Assembly (NCBI GenBank): GCA_018241685.1
Contig: JAFEDJ010000046.1
Location: 62,001 to 126,000, forward strand
DNA length: 64,000 nucleotides
Reading direction: 5' to 3'
Source of the DNA: Pseudomonadota bacterium
GTDB taxonomy: Bacteria; Pseudomonadota; Gammaproteobacteria; Burkholderiales; Rhodocyclaceae
Made by a program: the position numbers and the translations under genes. Numbering within the stretch: position 1 is the stretch's first letter; every line of letters starts with the position of its first letter. Positions 26,171 through 34,195 of the stretch are shown in pieces. The notes beneath the pieces are model-generated. The model was given only the letters and a program-made list of their open reading frames with translations. It searched no databases and was not told where the DNA came from.

Positions 26171-27683
26171 CGCCGTTCTCCGCGTGCAGGGTGACGGTCC
26201 GCGGTATGGGCTGCTCACGTACACTCACGTGGGCTAGCCCGCTGGCGTCGTCGAGTTCTTCGGCGAGCCCGTCCCGCTCGTGGATGACGGTGACGCGCAG
26301 ACGCGCCAGGGCGCTGTCGCCGGTGACCGCGGCGATGGCGTCACGCAGCGTGGCATAGGCGATCTCGGCGGGCGCGTCCTCACCGGCCTGGCGGGCGGCC
26401 TTGTCGAAGGCGTCCTTGAGGGCATTGGTCACGCGTGCCTGAAGTCCGTTGGTCGGCGTGCCGACGGCGAGGGTCAGGTTCGCATCCACCCACACATTGA
26501 GCAGGGGCGGTTCGATGCTCAGGCGCAGCGGCAGGGCTTCGGGATAGAGGCCGATGCGTTCGCCCGGGCTGGCCAGTACGTCGCCGTTGCCGAGTAGAGA
26601 GCGGTAGGCCACCGACTGGAGACCGTTGCCATCCTGCCACACGAAGGGTTCCAGCAACGGGCGCTGACCGGTCCGGCTGCAGCCGACCACCGCGTCGTGA
26701 CCGAGCAGCAGGGAGCGGACCTTGGCCTCGCGTACTGCCTCGCCGACCTTCAGCTTGCCGAAGTAGTCGATGAGGGTGGCGCCAAGGCGTTTCTCGATGT
26801 CCTTCTGTTCCCGTTCGGAAAGCTCGGCATTGAGCGTCAGCGTCGCCGTGACCTGTACGAAAACCGGGATCGCTGGCCCGCAGCGCAGCACGATGCCGGC
26901 CGGGCGCACGTCCTCCAGGCGGTTGCGCACTTCTTCGAGCAGGTCGGCGGGAATGTCCTTGTCGCCGAGGATCACTTCCACCTCGCCGAGGCGGCCACCG
27001 GGGTTCTCCATGACCTGCACTTCCTGGATGCCCAGGCTGCGGGCGGCCTGTTCCAGTGCCGATACCGTGCCGGTGTTGGAGGACTGCACCAGCCGGCGGG
27101 CGCGGGCGCGCAGCTCGTCGTCGGTTTCTTCGCGCTGGCGGAGGACCAGGTCGCCGGGATTGCCGACCGTGTCGATGCCGGCGATCGGCCGTGGCAGCGT
27201 GGCGAGGGCGTTGGCCTTGACGGTGTTGCCGCCAGGCTCCAGCGCGCGGACGCCGACCATCAGCTGGCGTTCGCCCTTGCCGAGCACCGCGTTGGCCGTG
27301 GTCGCAAAGAGGGGCACGTCGCGACCGGCGACCAGGGTCCCCAGGGGAATATGGATATCTTCCGGGGCCGGCTGGCCGCGGCCGAGCAGGGCTGTGCCTT
27401 CCAGGTGGCCGCCACGCTGGCGCTCGATGCCGAGCAGGGCGACGACGTTGTCGAGGGCTGGGCCGCTGGCGCTGTCGAGGTAGGCGTTGCGGTAGACCGT
27501 ATCGAGTTGCTCGTAGCAGACCGCCAGCTCGCGGGCGAAGGCTTCGGCGAGGGTGCGCATCACGCTGCCCTCGTTGGCATCGGTCAGCGCCACGCGGCCG
27601 CCCATGCCCGAGCCGATGTCGGCCAGCAGGGCGTCCACTACCTCGGCGAAGTCCTTCTTGATGAAGACCCGGTCAAGCGGCAT
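26163..27683 (-). CDS. Baseplate J-like protein
   Basis: The 506-residue protein is the wedge component related to P2 gpJ/Mu gp47/T4 gp6. It has A-N-E-G-S-V-M-R-T-L-A-E-A-F-A-R-E-L near residue 40, N-A-Y-L-D-S-A-S-G-P-A-L-D-N-V-V-A-L-L-G-I, E-T-D-D-E-L-R-A-R-A-R, and G-I-Q-E-V-Q-V-M-E-N-P. The C-terminal part is longer than in phage gpJ. The ATG at 27683 overlaps the gp25-like stop by 11 bases, and the next gene overlaps by eight. The three form the wedge core. Confidence 0.88.
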   Translation of the reverse strand: MPLDRVFIKKDFAEVVDALLADIGSGMGGRVALTDANEGSVMRTLAEAFARELAVCYEQLDTVYRNAYLDSASGPALDNVVALLGIERQRGGHLEGTALLGRGQPAPEDIHIPLGTLVAGRDVPLFATTANAVLGKGERQLMVGVRALEPGGNTVKANALATLPRPIAGIDTVGNPGDLVLRQREETDDELRARARRLVQSSNTGTVSALEQAARSLGIQEVQVMENPGGRLGEVEVILGDKDIPADLLEEVRNRLEDVRPAGIVLRCGPAIPVFVQVTATLTLNAELSEREQKDIEKRLGATLIDYFGKLKVGEAVREAKVRSLLLGHDAVVGCSRTGQRPLLEPFVWQDGNGLQSVAYRSLLGNGDVLASPGERIGLYPEALPLRLSIEPPLLNVWVDANLTLAVGTPTNGLQARVTNALKDAFDKAARQAGEDAPAEIAYATLRDAIAAVTGDSALARLRVTVIHERDGLAEELDDASGLAHVSVREQPIPRTVTLHAENGDV

Positions 27684-28092
27684 CGATGCGTACCTCCACG
27701 CCGGCCTCCTGGCCGCCGACGGCGCGGACCCGGGCAACCACGTCGACCCCGTCGCGGCGGGCGTCGTGGGGGGTGACGGTGACCTGCAGCACCTCCTCGA
27801 CGCGCGGGTCGCGCAGCAGCTCCTGGCGCACGTAGCGGCGCAGCAGTTCGAGGTTGGGGCGGTCGAGGGGCTCGCCGATCAGGTCGCGGATGCGGCTGCC
27901 GTAGCGGGGGTGGGCGAGGCCGGCCAGTTCGCCGCGGTCCACCAGCAGGCGCAGGGTCAGGGCCTGGACCAGGTTTTCGAGGCCGTCGATGGTTTCCAGG
28001 TCCTGCAGGCCGAGGGCCAGGTCGACGCAGGCTTCCCCGCGGGGGAAGACCAGGCGCAGGTCGGTGCCGAATGGATCGGGGGCGGTCGCCAT
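27673..28092 (-). CDS. gp25/gpW-like baseplate wedge protein
   Basis: The 139-residue protein has the gp25-like fold that initiates sheath assembly: G-T-D-L-R-L-V-F-P-R-G near the N-terminus, a helix containing L-E-N-L-V-Q-A-L-T-L-R-L-L-V-D-R, H-P-R-Y-G-S-R-I-R-D-L-I-G-E-P-L and R-Y-V-R-Q-E-L-L-R-D-P-R-V-E-E-V, matching family motifs including the central proline-arginine region. A strong AAGGAGG site lies 8 bases before the ATG. It sits between the triple-repeat protein and the J-like protein. Confidence 0.85.
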   Translation of the reverse strand: MATAPDPFGTDLRLVFPRGEACVDLALGLQDLETIDGLENLVQALTLRLLVDRGELAGLAHPRYGSRIRDLIGEPLDRPNLELLRRYVRQELLRDPRVEEVLQVTVTPHDARRDGVDVVARVRAVGGQEAGVEVRIDAA

Positions 28093-28106
28093 GGTCGTGG
28101 CCTCCT

Positions 28107-28754
28107 TCACATCAGTCGTCCGGGGCCGGCGCTGGCGCCGGGCGGGCAGGGGATTCCGGGCGACACCAGGACCTGGGACGCGAACAGGGTGAGGGCCAGG
28201 TCCACGCTTTGGGCGAGGGCCTGGGCCAGCTTTGGCGCATCTTCGCCGCGCAGGCCGTTCTGGCTGAGCAGGCCGTTGGCGAAGCCTTCCAGCGGGGACT
28301 GCAGCGGTACCGGCTGGAGCATGCCCGGTGCGGCGCTGACAAAACCGGCCACGGCGATGCCGGGCATCACCATGCTCTGGGCGCAGAACAGGTTGATCGC
28401 CTGGGCGATGGTGCCGGCGATGGTCTTCGCCAGTCCGTCCGCATCCTCGCCGCGCAGGCCCTGCCCCTGGCACTGGGCGCTGGCCAGGCCTTCCAGCTGC
28501 GACGCGCCGGGGCCACCGGCCGGCGGCGGCATCAGTTTGCCGGGGCCGGCGGTGGCTCCGCTGCCGGTGATCGGGTCGGCGGCTACGGGGATGCCGGGCA
28601 TCACCATGGCTTGGGACAGGAACATCGTCAGCGCCTGGCCGGCAGTGTTGGCGATGGCGGTGGCGAGGCCGGGAATGTCCTCCCCCTGCAGGCCGGCGGC
28701 CTTGAGGAAGCCGCTGGCCGGGGATTCGATCTGGCTGGATGTCGGGGTGGGCAT
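28107..28754 (-). CDS. Triple-repeat protein beside the spike gene
   Basis: The 215-residue protein holds three copies of a roughly 45-residue unit at about 14-57, 88-135 and 156-203. Each has G-L-x-G-E-D, a helix with L-A-x-x-I/L-A, then Q-x-x-V-x-P-G-I. Flexible Gly/Pro linkers (A-G-P-G-K-L-M-P-P-P; A-G-P-G-R-L-M) lie between. I do not recognise the family. It sits at the place where PAAR spike-tip genes are often found, next to the trimeric spike gene, and its threefold internal repetition could match a trimer. A GAGGAG ribosome site precedes the ATG. Confidence 0.65.
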   Translation of the reverse strand: MPTPTSSQIESPASGFLKAAGLQGEDIPGLATAIANTAGQALTMFLSQAMVMPGIPVAADPITGSGATAGPGKLMPPPAGGPGASQLEGLASAQCQGQGLRGEDADGLAKTIAGTIAQAINLFCAQSMVMPGIAVAGFVSAAPGMLQPVPLQSPLEGFANGLLSQNGLRGEDAPKLAQALAQSVDLALTLFASQVLVSPGIPCPPGASAGPGRLM

Positions 28755-28771
28755 GTCTGGCTCTCCTCGCT

Positions 28772-29410
28772 TCAGCCCTTGGCCTTGACGGTGCCGGACG
28801 GCACCAGGGCCTTGCCGGTGTAGTAGCACCTGTGGGACTGCTCGGTGATCACGCCGGCGCCGTCCTTGCCCAGGTCCACGTTCCCCGATGCGTCGACGGT
28901 GAAGTCGGTGCACTTGATGGTGAGCTTGCCCTTCACTTCGATGACCAGGTCGGCTTCGCCCTTCACCTCGACGTTGCCGTCCTTCTTCACCGTCACAATG
29001 GTCTTGCCGGCGGTGACGATGCAGGATTCGTCGGCGTCGATTGCGAAGCTGCTGACGCCGTCGGCGGTGGCGAAGGCGTGCCATTCCTTCTCTTTATGCA
29101 CCGGCGGATTGATCTTCTCGGAATACAGGCGGCCGACGACGACGGCCCGGTTCGGGTCGCCGCCGACGTAGCTGAGCAGCACCAGGTCGCCGACCTGCGG
29201 CGGGCTCACCATGCCGACATGGGGCGTGGCGATGGGGACCTTGCGCAGCTCGAGGCCGCCTTCGCGCAGCTGGACCGTGCATTCGTGGTTGTTGCCGTCG
29301 TCGTCCCCCGTGTGGGGGAAGATGCTGGTCACCACCGCCAGCTCGCCGAGGCGCAGGCTGCGCAGCTCGTCGCGGACCACCGCGCGGATGATGTCGATCG
29401 GATCGCTCAT
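28772..29410 (-). CDS. Spike / baseplate assembly protein V-like (gp5-like OB fold)
   Basis: The 212-residue protein has an OB-fold N-terminus as in phage gpV/gp45/VgrG-gp5: G-E-L-A-V-V-T-S-I-F-P-H-T near residue 22, then P-H-V-G-M-V-S-P-P-Q-V-G-D-L-V-L-L-S-Y-V-G-G-D-P. A beta-helix-like C-terminus follows with alternating K-I-V-T-V-K-K-D-G-N-V-E-V-K-G strands. It should form the trimeric needle at the tail tip. The hub (gp27-like) is a separate gene four genes upstream, so spike and hub are split as in Mu and P2 rather than fused as in eCIS Afp8. Confidence 0.85.
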   Translation of the reverse strand: MSDPIDIIRAVVRDELRSLRLGELAVVTSIFPHTGDDDGNNHECTVQLREGGLELRKVPIATPHVGMVSPPQVGDLVLLSYVGGDPNRAVVVGRLYSEKINPPVHKEKEWHAFATADGVSSFAIDADESCIVTAGKTIVTVKKDGNVEVKGEADLVIEVKGKLTIKCTDFTVDASGNVDLGKDGAGVITEQSHRCYYTGKALVPSGTVKAKG

Positions 29411-29435
29411 GGCCGGGTGTGCAGCGTTTGCCGGA

Positions 29436-30500
29436 TCAGGCTGGGGCCTTTAGCGGATCGAAGCCCTTCGGCAGCGCATCGGCCTTGAAGCGCTTGGCCC
29501 GCTTCAGGTTCTTCGCGTCGTAGTCCAGGTGCAGCAATCGGTTGAGGGTTGCGTTGTCGAGCTTGCCGCTGACCGGCAGTTCGTTGAGCTGCTGGAAGGT
29601 ACGCAGGCGGCCGGTGAACTCGGGGCTGAAGAGCTTGCGGTCGGCCACGTTGGGGGTGACGTAGCCGAGAGCCTCGAGGATCGCGTTGGCGTCCTGCACG
29701 TCGCTGCCGGCCTTGTCGGTGGGGAAGTCGAGTTCCCACACGGTTTCCACATCGGGGGCTTCGCCGAACTTGCCGATCGACTTGAGCGGCAGCTTGTCGG
29801 CGCCGGCTTCCCACAGGCGGCGGGCGCCGAGGCGGTTGATGTCGAGGGACGACACGCTGGCGCCCTTGCCGAAATTCTGCAGCTTGAAGTTCTGGTCGAA
29901 GCCGAACTGCAGCAGGCGCAGCGTGCCGGTGTGGGCGAGGACCACGTGGCTCTCGGTGGTGCTGCCGAGCTTGGCTTCGTCGAGGGGAGACTGTTCAATG
30001 CCGAGCAGCTTGTAGAGGGACGCGCCGATGACCTTCAGGTCGTCGGGTTCGGGCACCTTGTCGGCGATCTGGACGATCTTGTCGATGATGTTGGCCACGT
30101 CGGGAATCGGCGAATCGGGGCTCGGATCCTGGCCCACCGCCAGTTCGAGGGAGTTGATGAACTCCTTGCTGGTGGCGGTCTTGATGAATTCGGCAGAGAC
30201 CTCGACGAGGGCCTTGGCGGCGTCGCCCTGGATCAGCAGGTCGTTGGCGTCGAGGGTGAAGCGCTGCAGGTAGGCCACCGCCAGCGTGAGCACGTCGAGA
30301 GCCTTCATGACGCCCTTGGCGATGGCATCGTCGCGGAACTCGCGCACGCGTACGACGCGTACCCAGCGCGGGGCCTGGTCCTGGCGCTTGCTGTTCTCGA
30401 GGGCGACGCGCACCCCGTCGAGCAGGATGGCGACGGCACGGAAGGGATTGTCGGCGCGGCCGTCGGCAGCAGGTGCGGGAACGGGCGTGTTGTCGGGCAT
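29436..30500 (-). CDS. Tail protein with C-terminal peptidoglycan-binding domain
   Basis: The 354-residue protein has a large N-terminal part with no family I recognise (helical, with a W-V-R-V-V-R-V-R-E-F segment near 50). The C-terminal domain, about 275-335, resembles a peptidoglycan-binding module: A-N-A-I-L-E-A-L-G-Y, F-T-G-R-L-R-T-F-Q-Q, G-K-L-D-N-A-T-L-N-R-L. A cell-wall-contacting role in the baseplate is plausible. A GGAGG site 9 bases before ATG 30500 sets the start. It lies 25 bases before the spike gene. Confidence 0.7.
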   Translation of the reverse strand: MPDNTPVPAPAADGRADNPFRAVAILLDGVRVALENSKRQDQAPRWVRVVRVREFRDDAIAKGVMKALDVLTLAVAYLQRFTLDANDLLIQGDAAKALVEVSAEFIKTATSKEFINSLELAVGQDPSPDSPIPDVANIIDKIVQIADKVPEPDDLKVIGASLYKLLGIEQSPLDEAKLGSTTESHVVLAHTGTLRLLQFGFDQNFKLQNFGKGASVSSLDINRLGARRLWEAGADKLPLKSIGKFGEAPDVETVWELDFPTDKAGSDVQDANAILEALGYVTPNVADRKLFSPEFTGRLRTFQQLNELPVSGKLDNATLNRLLHLDYDAKNLKRAKRFKADALPKGFDPLKAPA

Positions 30501-30505
30501 GGTGC

Positions 30506-31060
30506 TTATCCTCCAGAAAGAGCGGCGCCGGGCGTGGCGCTGGCGGGGGTGGTCGGGGGAGCAGGCGTCTTGAGGGCCTTGAGGGCTTCCGAAAGATGGT
30601 CGAGGGCGCTGATGAGGCCGCGCCATTCGGCGGGGGCGAGCAGGGAGACGGCGCCTTCGGCGACCTCCATGCCCATGTCGAGCACGCCGGACACCTGGCG
30701 GATCGGCCCTGACACCTGCCGAGCGGCGCCGGCGGCATCACCCAGGCCGATGCCGAGGCGGGCCAGCCAGTCGCCGGAGGCGTCGGTGGCCGCGCCGATA
30801 CCGCTGACGAAGCCCGGGATGCACCCGAGCAGCGCGACCAGCGCGTCGGCATCGAGGGCGGTGCGGCGCAGCGGGACGGCGCCGGTGCGGATTTCGCCGA
30901 GCACCCGGCCGAGCGCGTCGACGCCCTGGGCCAGTTGCGGCTGGGCACCAAGATCACGGGCGATGTTGGGAATCTCCCTGGCCGTCTTGGTTTCCAGCAG
31001 CGCGGCCAGCGCCTGGACCAGGGCGGCGAGGTCGCGCACGATGTCGGCAGCGCTGCTCAT
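30506..31060 (-). CDS. Tail-cluster protein of unknown function
   Basis: The 184-residue protein is helical and alanine-rich: an N-terminal helix I-V-R-D-L-A-A-L-V-Q-A-L-A-A-L-L, a middle region with Gly/Ala-rich apolar stretches (A-A-G-A-A-R-Q-V-S-G), and a Pro/Ala/Thr tail. It matches no family I know. Its ATG overlaps the upstream stop by four bases, so it is coupled to the DNA-circulation-like protein. It may be a baseplate accessory, by position only. Confidence 0.55.
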   Translation of the reverse strand: MSSAADIVRDLAALVQALAALLETKTAREIPNIARDLGAQPQLAQGVDALGRVLGEIRTGAVPLRRTALDADALVALLGCIPGFVSGIGAATDASGDWLARLGIGLGDAAGAARQVSGPIRQVSGVLDMGMEVAEGAVSLLAPAEWRGLISALDHLSEALKALKTPAPPTTPASATPGAALSGG

Positions 31061-31938
31061 TTCAGCCCTCCCTTGACGATGTGGTCGAGTTCCGGTGGCA
31101 GCTTGAGGTCCTTGATATCACCGGCCAGACGGCCCGCCGCGTCGAGCACTTTCTTGAGCTGGTTGAGGAATTCGAGACCGCCGGAGAAGGCCTTCATCAG
31201 CGAACTGAACTTGGATGGATCGAGCTGCTTCAGGAAGGCCGCGCCTTCCTGGACATACTTGGACAGCATCGGGCCGAGGGCACCGGCCTTGCCCAGCGCG
31301 TCGAAGAAGCCGCTGGCCTTGCTCGGATCGGCGGCGGCGAGGGTGTCGAGCACGCCGTTGAGTTGGCCCGTGTCCAGGCTGTCGAGCTTGTTGGCGACGG
31401 CATCGCCGAGGGCGTCCATGTCGAGGCTGTCGAGCAGGGCCGGCTGGGCGGCCAAGGCTGATGAGAGGGAAGCCGGGTCCTGCAGCACACTGGCGGCGGC
31501 CAGGCTGTTGTCGCTCCACGCGCCGGCATCGGCGGCGACGCCGTTGTTGACGTCGGCCAGGGCGGCGTCGCTGGCCTGGGGCGCTTCGATGTGCTCGCGC
31601 AGGCGCAGGCTGAAGCGGAAGCGGTCGCGGTAGCCGGCTACCTGACGGACCCTGAAGTCTTCGATGACGACTTCGGTGAGGTCGGTGCCAACCACCAGGT
31701 CGGCCGCGAAGGATTGGGGCTCGGCCTTGGCATGGGCCTGGCGCAGGGTTTCGAGGGACGACAGGGCTTCTTCACCGAGCAGCAGGCCGTCGATGAGGAT
31801 GGTGACCGGCTCGCGCCCCAGATCCTGGAACACGCTGCCCTGCTGTTCGGGCACCCGCTGTTCGACGAGGGTGCGCGCTTCCTCGGTGTGCAGGTCCTGC
31901 ACGCCGGTGAGTTCGATCTTGCCGATGCGCACGCTCAT
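31057..31938 (-). CDS. Baseplate protein with DNA-circulation-type N-terminus
   Basis: The 293-residue protein has an N-terminal domain of about 130 residues resembling the Mu gp43 / DNA circulation N-terminal family: G-K-I-E-L-T-G-V-Q, R-V-P-E-Q-Q-G-S-V-F-Q-D-L-G-R-E-P, L-E-T-L-R-Q-A-H, and V-V-I-E-D-F-R-V-R-Q-V-A-G. The C-terminal 150 residues are helical and low-complexity. In Mu the cognate gene sits just before the hub; here it follows it. It likely adapts hub to tube. It is coupled to the next gene by a four-base overlap. Confidence 0.7.
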   Translation of the reverse strand: MSVRIGKIELTGVQDLHTEEARTLVEQRVPEQQGSVFQDLGREPVTILIDGLLLGEEALSSLETLRQAHAKAEPQSFAADLVVGTDLTEVVIEDFRVRQVAGYRDRFRFSLRLREHIEAPQASDAALADVNNGVAADAGAWSDNSLAAASVLQDPASLSSALAAQPALLDSLDMDALGDAVANKLDSLDTGQLNGVLDTLAAADPSKASGFFDALGKAGALGPMLSKYVQEGAAFLKQLDPSKFSSLMKAFSGGLEFLNQLKKVLDAAGRLAGDIKDLKLPPELDHIVKGGLK

Positions 31939-31940
31939 TT

Positions 31941-32981
31941 TCAGAAGCCCAGCCGGGTGAGCGTGCCGCGCTGGCGATCCAGCAGGTGGCGGACGTGGCG
32001 TACGCGCAGCATGCCGCCCTGGCCGAGCAGGTTGGCGGCGGCATGGTCGGCGGGGAGGCCATCGATGGATACGAGGTCGCCGGGCTGAACCTTGGGGGTG
32101 GCGAAGACTTCCAGGCTGCCGCCGAGCAAGCGGGCGGCCAGGCTGGTGGCCCAGGCCTTGGCGACCGCTTCGACGGCTTCGCCGGAGCGCAGCGCGCCTT
32201 CGCGGAGCCGGAACGGGCGGGCGCCGAGCTTGCCGGCCTGGACTTGCCCGTCACTGTCGACGGCGGCCTTGGCGCTGACGCCGGCCAGGTCGGTGCTGAG
32301 CCAGTGGGCCTTGTCGGCCCCCTTGGCGCTAGCGGCGCCCTCGCCCCACACCTCGATGCTGTCGAAGGCTGGGCTGCATTTGTGGATGGCCAGCTGGATC
32401 ACCGTTTCGCCGAACTTGAACCGGTGATCGGCGGCGCCGTTCTTCGGGGCTGTGCAGTGGATCTTGCCGTCGCCGTCGGCATACAGGTCGGCACCGCACA
32501 GCACGGCCAGGCGGCGCAGATGGCCGAGGGCCGTGGGACCGCGGTGCAGCGCCCAGCCCGACAGGTCCGGGCCCGTGCTGATGGTGCCTGCTGATGCGCC
32601 GATCTTACCGATCAGGTCCTTGATGATGAAATCGGCGGACACGCTGTCGTAGGTGCCCTCCACTTCGTGGCGGCCAAGATCGGCAATCGCACCGTGGGCG
32701 ATGAGGGTCTGGCCGGTGGCCCGGGCCACGCTGTCCGCGAGCATGCCGGTGAAGACGGTCTGCACGCCATCGCCGACATCCAGCTTGACGGTGACAGTGT
32801 CTCCGGCACTCGGTGGCGCCACGTTGCTGTCCGCCAGCTCGATGGAGCACGCGGCGCCGGGGCCATCCATGTTCAGGTCGACGCATAGCTGCAGCAACTG
32901 GCGCTGGGATTCGCTGGCCTTGCTGCTGGCCAGCACGCTGCCGATCTGCACCTGGTAGGCGTTCTGGCGGACCGGTTTCAT
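31941..32981 (-). CDS. Baseplate hub protein (gpD/gp27-like)
   Basis: The 346-residue protein is the late-control-D/gp27-type hub that links tube to spike. Family features include the beta-barrel start (Y-Q-V-Q-I-G-S-V), G-D-T-V-T-V-K-L near residue 60, an I-I-K-D-L-I-G-K-I segment near 125, and V-Q-P-G-D-L-V-S-I-D-G-L-P near the C-terminus. The spike OB domain is not fused to it. Its ATG overlaps the tape-measure-position gene by four bases. Confidence 0.8.
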   Translation of the reverse strand: MKPVRQNAYQVQIGSVLASSKASESQRQLLQLCVDLNMDGPGAACSIELADSNVAPPSAGDTVTVKLDVGDGVQTVFTGMLADSVARATGQTLIAHGAIADLGRHEVEGTYDSVSADFIIKDLIGKIGASAGTISTGPDLSGWALHRGPTALGHLRRLAVLCGADLYADGDGKIHCTAPKNGAADHRFKFGETVIQLAIHKCSPAFDSIEVWGEGAASAKGADKAHWLSTDLAGVSAKAAVDSDGQVQAGKLGARPFRLREGALRSGEAVEAVAKAWATSLAARLLGGSLEVFATPKVQPGDLVSIDGLPADHAAANLLGQGGMLRVRHVRHLLDRQRGTLTRLGF

Positions 32982-34195
32982 ACGTCCAGCCCCTGGCGGC
33001 GGGCCGCATCGCGCAGCAGGGCGACGAGGGCTGTCTCGAGTTCCTGCGCATCGCGGGGGGCGGAGCCGTCACCAGCCAGCGCGACGCTGACGTGAAAGTG
33101 GTTGTTGACGCGGGGGCCGGCTGTCATCGAGGGCGCCTGCTTGTCGTCGCTGTCACGCAGGCTGCTGTCGGTGAGTTGCCAGGCCTTGTCGAGAACGGGG
33201 GCCATCGCGTCGGCGACGCGTCCGATGGGGGTGCCGCGGGAAAACGATGCCCCGGGCTGTGGAGCCTGCTTTGCGGTGTGCGATGTGCCCGCCGCTTCCG
33301 GCGTGTCGTCACCCGGCGCTGTGGGCATCGCGGGCAGATCGGCGAACGGCTTTTTCAGGCGCCAGTGCCTGGGGCGTAGGTCGGAAGGCTCGGATGCTGC
33401 CGGTGCGGGTTCTCCGGAAGAGGCTTGGGGGGCTCCGCCGGCGTCCAGTCGCGATGGAAAGTCAGGGGCTGGTTTGGTGGCGGGGCTTGAGCTGACAGGT
33501 GTCAGACTGGGTTCCGGGGCTGCCGGTAAGGGCGCATCCGCTGCGAAGTCGGACGCAGGTGGAACGGAACGCAGCAGCGCGGGAGCCCTGATCGATTGTC
33601 CTGCGCCATCACCGGTGGAGGATGGCGTGACGACGGACCTCCGTTCTTCCGGTGACGGTAGGTGTGTTCCTTCTCCTTCGCGTTGGACCATCGGGTGTTC
33701 CACCACGCCTGCTACCCGAAGAACGGGAGGACGGTGGAAGGCAGAAGCGGGGGCAGGCACAACCGTCGGGTCGGCCGGTGTCGTGTGTTGAGGAGGCCTG
33801 TGCTGCGTAACTGATTTGCCGGAGGACTGCGGGAGATGCGCTGCGGGTGGAGATGCACCGTCACGAGCTGGTTGGAAGTGTGTGTTGTTCGCCGGTTCGT
33901 CTGTCCTTGTGGGCGGAAGCGGAGATGCATCCAACACTGCAGGGATGGAGATGGGCCGGTCGATGTTCGGCGAGATCTCCTGCCTTGAGGAGCGAATGCC
34001 GTGGGCGGTGTTCTGCGGGGTCGCCCCGCTCGCGGGAGCCGCAGCGGGTGTTCCGGAGGACAGGGGATCGGAGTAATCCCCTTCATCGTCCGTCGCCGCG
34101 TCCACTTCCAGCGCGAGATTCCGTCGAGCCTCCTCCAGGCTGCGGGCCAGCGGCTGGAGAATGCGGGCGACGAGGAGCTCGGTACCGGTCGTCAC
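32978..34195 (-). CDS. Pro/Ser-rich protein at the tape-measure position
   Basis: The 405-residue protein has a short helical N-terminus (R-I-L-Q-P-L-A-R-S-L-E-E-A-R-R), a long disordered Pro/Ser/Ala/Thr-rich middle from about 45 to 320, and a C-terminal domain with V-N-N-H-F-H-V-S-V-A-L, then E-L-E-T-A-L-V-A-L-L-R-D-A-A-R-R-Q-G-L-D-V. Position between the chaperone-position gene and the hub suggests a tape measure, but classical ones are long helices. Disordered composition argues this one is atypical, or that length is set by another protein. It overlaps both neighbours by four bases. Confidence 0.6.
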   Translation of the reverse strand: MTTGTELLVARILQPLARSLEEARRNLALEVDAATDDEGDYSDPLSSGTPAAAPASGATPQNTAHGIRSSRQEISPNIDRPISIPAVLDASPLPPTRTDEPANNTHFQPARDGASPPAAHLPQSSGKSVTQHRPPQHTTPADPTVVPAPASAFHRPPVLRVAGVVEHPMVQREGEGTHLPSPEERRSVVTPSSTGDGAGQSIRAPALLRSVPPASDFAADAPLPAAPEPSLTPVSSSPATKPAPDFPSRLDAGGAPQASSGEPAPAASEPSDLRPRHWRLKKPFADLPAMPTAPGDDTPEAAGTSHTAKQAPQPGASFSRGTPIGRVADAMAPVLDKAWQLTDSSLRDSDDKQAPSMTAGPRVNNHFHVSVALAGDGSAPRDAQELETALVALLRDAARRQGLDV

